DNA of 64,000 nucleotides from Plasmodiophora brassicae (Eukaryota; Endomyxa; Phytomyxea; Plasmodiophorida; Plasmodiophoridae): NCBI GenBank assembly GCA_039704465.1, contig JASFAU010000003.1, positions 124,001 to 188,000 of the forward strand, read 5' to 3'. Shown piece by piece: positions 58,269 to 64,000 of this stretch (position 1 is its first letter; each line of letters starts with the position of its first letter). The notes under the pieces were generated by a model. It saw only the letters and a program-made list of their open reading frames with translations, ran no database searches and was not told where the DNA came from. The position numbers and the translations under genes were made by a program.

Positions 58269-59194
58269 ATGGATCCGTCGTCGCCCGTCGAAGAGCTGTC
58301 CAAGGTTCACGGAACGCAGTTGGAGGTCGAGTCAGAGATCGCCTCGGTGACGAGACAGATCAACGACATAGAACTCAAGCTGGGCCGTTTGCAATGCCTC
58401 ATTGTTGGCCGTGCAGAGTGGACATATGACGAGCGAATTCTGTTCGACGATGACGTAAAGCTGGTCCGTCAACACGTCTTCCGCCTTGGAGCCGAGAAAG
58501 TCCATCTTCAATACCAGAAAGCCAAGCTTCACGGTCAGGAAGCCAAGCTTCTAGAAATGCAGCTGATGAGGATGCAGGACGAGCGCATTCTGCGCGCCGA
58601 TCGCCAGTCATCAACGAAAGCCCTTGCGGACGCTATTCGTGTCCTCCCGAGTGTCCAGCACTATCATCGAGCGCTCTTCCACCCGAAGTACGTTCGGCCG
58701 CCGTGGTCGCAGAGCGCATCGTCGTCGTCATCGCGTCTTTGTACGCAACAGAGCGAGTTCGCGACTCGTGTCCGCAAATTCTATGATGCCGATCGCAGCT
58801 ACTGCATGGTTGCTGGGCAAATTCCATCAGATCACATCGGCGAGCAACACTGTGGGACTACAGATGCCGAAAAGCTCTGCCGACCTTCCACCTGACCGAA
58901 CAAGACATCGACAATCCGTGGAATGGCCTCCCTTTATGCAGCGAGATTGAAATTGCTTTTGATGCCGGACGGGTGTGTTTCCTCTATCAACCCGCTACGC
59001 GCGACGTCGTGTTCGTCGTTCTCGATCCGGGCATCAAGAACAAGACTGCATCACCGTCCGGGTCCACCTTCGGAGACCTCCAAGGCACCATAAAATTTAA
59101 GAACGCGCATCGGCCGTTCAAACGGCTGCTCGCGTATCTGGCGGCAAACAATATCGCCTTCGCGTCCAAGAAAAAGTTGAAGTCGAAAAAGTAA
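58269..59194 (+). CDS. Coiled-coil protein with HNH-nuclease-like domain
   Basis: Exons 58269-58851 and 58905-59194 give 290 residues. The uncut frame stops at 58895, but a 53-nt GTGGGA..CAAG intron restores a coherent HNH-type domain: CMVAG (zinc/structural Cys position), DHIGEQHYIDNPWNGLPLC (His-Ile and Asn-Gly-Leu marks), then EIAFDAGRVCFLY. This resembles the HNH_2 group of small nucleases. The first 120 residues are a Glu/Lys/Gln-rich coiled coil, and the C-terminus ends in a basic SKKKLKSKK. The catalytic first His (often Ala-His-Ile) is preceded here by Asp. Function may be DNA cleavage, in transposition or defence; not provable here. If the intron is wrong, the gene is frameshifted. 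Confidence 0.6.
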
Positions 59195-59559
59195 ATCACT
59201 TTCAAACATTCGTGGACGCCGCGATTAGCAGCCACGACCCAGACGCGAGGCAGCACATTGCAATAATGCTCATCCAGGAAAGTTGTGAATTGGATGGCGC
59301 GTGCATACCGCCAAGAACACATTGCCAGCTGGAAACGCAGGTAAATGCGGAACGAATCATCCAATTTATTGGGGATCCACACAACCACACCCTTTCGAAA
59401 ACCGGGGGTGCGGGGAGTTGGACTCCTTTGGGCAATGACAGATTAGAGCACGCTCCATATACGCTCCATGCTGCTGGTTCACGGTGTCCGTACGGCATCT
59501 ATGATCGGTACATTATGCATTGACGTGTTGCCCACGATCTTCATGTGTGTTCTAGTTAT
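59195..59559. other. Spacer after HNH gene
   Basis: A 103-codon plus-strand frame starts at 59212, in a region also open on the minus strand. No family recognised and no splice links. No gene is claimed. Confidence 0.4.
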
Positions 59560-60016
59560 GACGACGCGCGCTCAGTGTTCACGATAGCACCGCAGTACCG
59601 GCGCCAGGACCTGATTGACGAACGTGCGTGCGCGCTTGGTCAAATCGTTCTTGCTGTCCGGCATCGACGCCTCGATGGATAGCAGAAAATCAATCTTCTC
59701 CCCAGAAGACGGGAACTTTGCTGAGACGCCGAGTTCTCGAGCCGCTGCAGAACGACCTGATTCACCAACGGTATCATCATGTGTGCCAGGTGTGGCACAC
59801 GAACCTGTAGTAAGTGATCCGGCGGTGATATCGATCTCGCTGAACGTTCGACGCTTGCCAAGCTCACGTCTTCTGCGGAGAAAATTGATCTTCTGCTATG
59901 GATCGAGGCGTTGATGCCAGCCAGCAAAAAGGACCTAACTGAGCGCCAGAACGTTCGTCAACCAGGTCCTGACGCCGATATTGCGGTGCTATCGTGCACA
60001 CTGCGCGTCGTCAGCA
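59560..60016. repeat. Diverged inverted repeat, arms about 165 bp
   Basis: Left arm about 59560-59725 and right arm about 59855-60016 are inverted copies, perhaps three quarters identical by eye, around a 130-bp spacer. Each arm read outward encodes nearly the same peptide: on the minus strand ...LLSIEASMPDSKNDLTKRA and VNQVLAPVLRCYRE; on the plus strand ...LLWIEALMPASKKDLTE and, after a one-base shift, VNQVLTPILRCYRA. So the 3' end of an unknown gene was duplicated head to head. Confidence 0.8.
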
Positions 60017-60056
60017 TTCGTTGCACGCATCTTCAAAATTCCCACGTTGACCGAGC

Positions 60057-60172
60057 GCCGCATGCACGTAACAGCCGACTCGAACTGCTCCATGTTCCCA
60101 AGGCTTGCTAAGGTTGGTGGAACGGCCCTGGAAACATGGAGCAGTTCGAGTCGGCTGTTACGTGCATGCGGC
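60057..60172. repeat. Perfect 40-bp inverted repeat
   Basis: Positions 60057-60096 are the exact reverse complement of 60133-60172 (40 of 40 bases), with a 36-bp spacer. The arms translate as the same piece, MHVTADSNCSMF, on opposite strands. Identity of the arms implies a very recent event or active gene conversion. A strong hairpin is expected in single strands. Confidence 0.95.
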
Positions 60173-60605
60173 TCTCGGGCTCTCCACGCCGATCCAGCAC
60201 GGGTATGCCGGAGGCATCGACAAGAGGCGTCCCCTTGACGCCCGTCTTGAACCGGACGAAGTGATACAGTCTTCGCACTCATCGACGGGACAGTGATCCG
60301 ACTGGGCATCGTCCTGCAGAACAAGCAGACTGTCGTAGTCAGTAGTCACCCACCAGGCAACAATAGTACCTCAGTCCGCGAATGTGCTTGCCGTAGGCAT
60401 CCACCGAGTTCTTCGACAGGGGCTTGCTCCCGGTGACAGAGCGGCTCGTTCCCTGCGACACTCGCAGGCGACGACGGACAACGCCCAAACCGACAACGGC
60501 GTCCGCCCATAGCTCGGCAGGGACCTGGTATTTGGAGCGGTTGCTGACACGGAACTGGGCCGCGGTGCGCGTTCGTTGCCGTCCCGACGATCGTGATCGA
60601 GCCAT
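60133..60605 (-). pseudogene. Broken gene remnant, possibly element-derived
   Basis: From the Met at 60605 the minus strand reads through QVPAELWADAVVGLGVVRRR and SKNSVDAYGKHIRGLRYYCC, a 40-nt intron-like gap (60314-60353), then DDAQSDHCP. After one further frame change it continues as FVRFKTGVKGTPLVDASGIP, ending inside the 40-bp inverted repeat. The SKNSVDAY-x-x-HI pattern is reminiscent of N-terminal domains found with tyrosine recombinases, but this is a weak resemblance. The frame change and truncation by the hairpin point to a dead copy of a repeated gene. Confidence 0.4.
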
Positions 60606-60843
60606 GTCGACAATGCTGGTAGCTGGACCGTTGGTAGGTGCGCCGCGCGCAAACCCATCCGCAGCTGAGATGCATACCCCCTCCGATGTAACGTAGACGC
60701 GTTACGTGATGACGGACAGGTCGCGTGGTGTAGACGGCAGCCTCATGCATATCATTTGGATAATACCCACACGGGAATGACTGCTCGTTGGGATTGTGGG
60801 CGTGAAAGGCGCGCGCAGGCGGACTGCGCCGACGTTGCCAGCG

Positions 60844-63800
60844 ATGCACGCGCTGTCGTCCGCCGCCGTCGACCGGCTATCGGGCGCGCAGGTTATCGTC
60901 GACCTGCGCACCGCCCTGAAGGAGTACTGCCCGGCGTCTTCGCCAGCGAATCTTCCGTGGTGACGTTTCACTGCAGGCTCATTGAAAACGCGTTGGACGC
61001 GGGCGCGACTCGCATCGATGTTCGATTGAAAGGCGGTGGCGCGGATGAGATCAACGTCAGTGATGATGGCGTTGGTATTATTAACGAAGATCGTCCGAAC
61101 CTTGTCCTCCGGTATGATGCATTGCTTCTTCGGCTGAGGTCATTGTTCAAAGGTTGTGCTGCTTCACAACAGGCATCACACGTCGAAGATATCTCGGTTC
61201 AGCGACTTAGAGTCGGTGAAGACGTTCGGGTTTCGAGGAGAAGCGCTGGCCGCTCTCTGCGCGCTGTCGTCGTCGTTCGAGGTGACCTGCATGGTCTGCG
61301 CGACGCCAATCGCTGTCTTACGTTGCGTTGTAGGTTACGACGAGGACGAGTGACGATACCGTCGGGGCCCTGTTAGTGTACGAGGCAGATGGCACGTTGA
61401 AATGTCAGAGTCATGCGTCGAGGTCGGTTGGGACGACTGTTTCCGTAAAAGGTTGTTCCCCTGTATTGGTAACCCTTGAAAAACCGGACGTTTGAATGAC
61501 GTTGCCTTTTCGTTCAGGGCTGTTTGCCGCCCTTCCTGTACGTCGACACGCTTTGTTGAAGACGATCAAGAAACAGCTGGCGTCTGCCGTGAGCTCCGTT
61601 CAGGCCTACGCGTTACTAACTGGACTGCCTCTGGGCGAAGGTTAACTCGCTTCGAATGACATTAGCAGAAGTCGTCGTGATCATTGGTCGAACAGGGCAG
61701 GCGCCCCCGAGAATCTCGCTATGGTCCGATGCGAGGCGTGTTATTAACACCACCGTAAGCGGCGGGTCTGCAGCTATCGTGTCCGCTTTATTCGGAGCCG
61801 AACAAGCTGCGCAAGTTCAATATGGTTTTATCCATTTCGGTGAGCGTCAATCATTTGGCCTGATCTGTGCTCTCCAGTTGACATCGCACTGTCCGAAACC
61901 GTCTCTGTGCATGGCTGGCTCAGTAAACCAGATCATTCGGGTTCTGGCAGCTCAGGGCGCTCAGCACCGGATCGACAGTTTGTTGGCATTAATCAGCGAC
62001 CTGTGGATTTGCCTTCATTTTTGCGGGTGCTCAACAAATCGTTTCGCTCTGTTATCACGTGAGTGCAACAGGCGCCGGTCTGCTCCTGTAAACTTATGTG
62101 CTATAGGTGCAAGTCGAGGTACCCGTTTGCTGTGCTTAACCTGTCGCTTCCAACTGACGCGTACGACATCAACGTGACTCCCGATAAACGCCTCTGCCTG
62201 CTCCACAACGAGGCTGAGCTCCTCGAGCAGTTCGAAGAGTTTGCTAGCAAGCTTTACGTTGCCCCTGACGCTATTGAATTCGAACATGTGGCCAACCGTG
62301 AGAACGTATGCGCTTGTTAATGGGCTCGCAGCAACTACATCGTCTAAGCGTGCGCTGCAGGAATCCCTTTTGTCCTCTCCTGTGCCTGGCAAAGTAGACG
62401 AGTCGCCTGTCGATAGACTAATCGCATCTCAAGAGCTGTCACAACGCCCTGATGAAAATCCTGCGGCCCGGAGTCGTGAATCGAGCGCTCTTGCAGCCTC
62501 GCCTGAATACCTGGAGTTGCCGCAGAGATCGAAGCCGGTCCAGGAGGAGCACGCGGATGTTTCCGCACTGCAACAGTCTTCGCAATCTCCCCGTTCTGAT
62601 ATTGGCACCGGGACCCGTCTACGAATGTCTCCCCCCGAACCAAATGAGGATGTTGGACACATGGAAGTTGATGGCTTTAGGGCAGGGCCACCAGTTATTG
62701 TTATGTCCTGCAGTGATGACGGGTCCACCAGTGACCATGATGCATCTGGTTAGCTGATGTGCACTTGCCAGAGACGTATTCTGATAATTATGTGGTTTAC
62801 CTGTGGTAGATAGCATTGGAAGACAAAGTGGCCTGGAAAAGGTATCGGCGCCATCGCCAACGCATCGAGAACTCGAGCATCCTTCAAGACGCATCCGCGA
62901 CCGATCACAGTCACCGAACAAGAATCGAGGTGACGTGAACGCAATGGAGTTTCCACCGAATAAGATTCCCAGAAGGCGATTCACCCCAGTACCCGTCCAG
63001 GAAATTCACGGTAACGCGAGACGAGCTCGAAATTGGATGCTACGGTTGTCAGTTAATCGTTTCGCAGTTGAGAAGGTCGTCGATTTTAGTGCTGACGCCT
63101 TGCGGTCGTCGTGGGAAACAGATCGTCGCTCTGAGGCGAATCCAGGTAGTTCACTTTTGATGTGCTCCTCCTGATGGCATAACGACGTGGGCTGCGTTTG
63201 CGATAGAACTTGACGCTGCTCGCGAAGATGAATCACTCACTATTCATTTCGGTGCCGAGCGTCGTCGCGTATTGTTGAGCTATGTGTTGACAGTAGGGTG
63301 CATTAGACGAGCGCGAAGTCGGCGTCCTGTACCGGAAGATGACGGCTGATGTTACTCGGGAGCTGTCAAGCCAGCACAATGTAGGCGATGCTGCCGAGTT
63401 TCTCGATGTGGTGCATGATCATTCTGCCGTGAATGGAGACGACGAATCGACGATCCGCCGACGAATCCAGAAAGATGATTTCCTGCGGATGGGTGTCATC
63501 GGGCAGTTCAACCTCGGGTTTGAGCTGCTACCGGCGGTTCACATATCGCAAAGGCTGACGATCGCTCACCAGGTTCATTATTGTCCGGCTTGACGACGAT
63601 TTATTCATTATCGACCAGCATGCTTCGAATGAGAAGTACAACTTCGAGACTCTCATGGCGACATCAAAGCTGACGTCCCAGCGGTTGATCTGGTCCGTCA
63701 GAAACCTTGCAATGTATCCGCAATCGTTGCCTGATGTGGTTTCAGCCCAAGGATCCTAGAGACGTGTGCTGCTACTGAATTAACTAGTATGTCTATGCTG

Positions 63801-64000
63801 ATATTCCCTAATCTACGCATGGACTGATTCAATGCAGTCATCGAGAATATCAGCATCTTCAAGCAGAGTGGATTCGATATTGAGGTACGGACCTATTTAC
63901 GTGTCTTCTCTCTGCCGGCTTGGTGAGTGAGAGACTGATAGGCTGATCTCGACGCTGATCCCGGTCGTCGACTGAAACTGCTGGCAATCCCTGTGTCTCA
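60844..64000 (+). CDS. PMS2: PMS2-type MutL homologue, 3' end outside window
   Basis: At least 16 exons: 60844-60923, 60977-61111, 61173-61281, 61334-61451, 61518-61640, 61696-61839, 61878-62058, 62107-62305, 62361-62748, 62810-63145, 63207-63268, 63312-63517, 63573-63692, 63746-63786, 63838-63884 and 63942-64000+. Phases agree at each join. MutL-alpha partner in mismatch repair; nicks the new strand. GHKL ATPase motifs: [23 protein letters not shown]; transducer region ending [10 protein letters not shown]; an acidic Ser/Pro linker; then GQFNLGF and the endonuclease metal motif [12 protein letters not shown] (DQHAx2Ex4E). The motif marks PMS2/yeast Pms1 rather than MLH1. The weakest joins are introns 62306-62360 and 63269-63311, where alternative acceptors exist. 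Introns are about 38-66 nt. Confidence 0.9.

Noticed and set aside
58852..58904. Stop at 58895 as the end of a 208-residue protein
   Set aside because: A 53-nt GT..AG intron avoids the stop and restores HNH features downstream, ending at 59194. Kept as the preferred but unproven model.
1..64000. Bacterial operons, CRISPR arrays or prophage
   Set aside because: Spliced genes, an initiator tRNA of eukaryotic type and eukaryote-only complexes rule out a prokaryotic source; no regularly spaced repeats were seen.

Overview
The window is nuclear DNA of a GC-rich, gene-dense unicellular eukaryote. Nearly every gene is cut by very short GT..AG introns: those I could place are about 34-72 nt. The conserved proteins are all eukaryotic: NSF, SUZ12, APC1, TAPT1, Lunapark, a PMS2-type MutL and an initiator tRNA-Met. 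A small-intron protist fits best, for example a rhizarian/plasmodiophorid-like or other SAR lineage. I cannot fix the taxon from sequence alone. Exon joins were made by hand from splice signals, reading phase and family similarity.

Layout. 1-8.1 kb holds housekeeping genes: the 3' part of an Atg22-like MFS protein, a SUZ12-like Polycomb subunit, an intronless PrsW-like membrane protease, a short tandem repeat, a small unknown gene, and NSF. An initiator tRNA-Met lies at 8.8 kb. 9.35-48.6 kb is almost entirely one tandem family: 12 paralogues of a Trf4/5-type non-canonical poly(A) polymerase (called P1-P12 here) plus at least two degraded relics. 48.9-57.6 kb holds TAPT1, Lunapark (both ER membrane proteins) and APC1. 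58.3-60.6 kb has a coiled-coil HNH-nuclease gene and a rearranged zone with two inverted repeats. From 60.8 kb to the end is a PMS2-type mismatch repair gene with at least 16 exons, running off the window.

The family is the most unusual content. Each full copy has a hydrophobic signal peptide ending near a His-Gly-Ala-like site and followed by Lys/Arg, then a conserved roughly 300-residue domain I do not recognise (hallmark: Leu-Arg-Phe-Trp-Asn), a poly-lysine tract, a long Ser/Thr/Pro-rich linker, and a nucleotidyltransferase core with GS...SDLDL and a third catalytic Asp. The PAP-associated domain is split over two small 3' exons. Exon 3 is exactly 129 nt in all eleven intact copies, and the intron phases are conserved. 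Intact catalytic residues together with a predicted secretory signal are an unexpected pairing. Ten copies are full length and apparently intact, one (P4) has lost the whole N-terminal domain, and one (P8) is a pseudogene. Strand order is +++ -- + ------, so the array grew by both tandem and inverted duplication.
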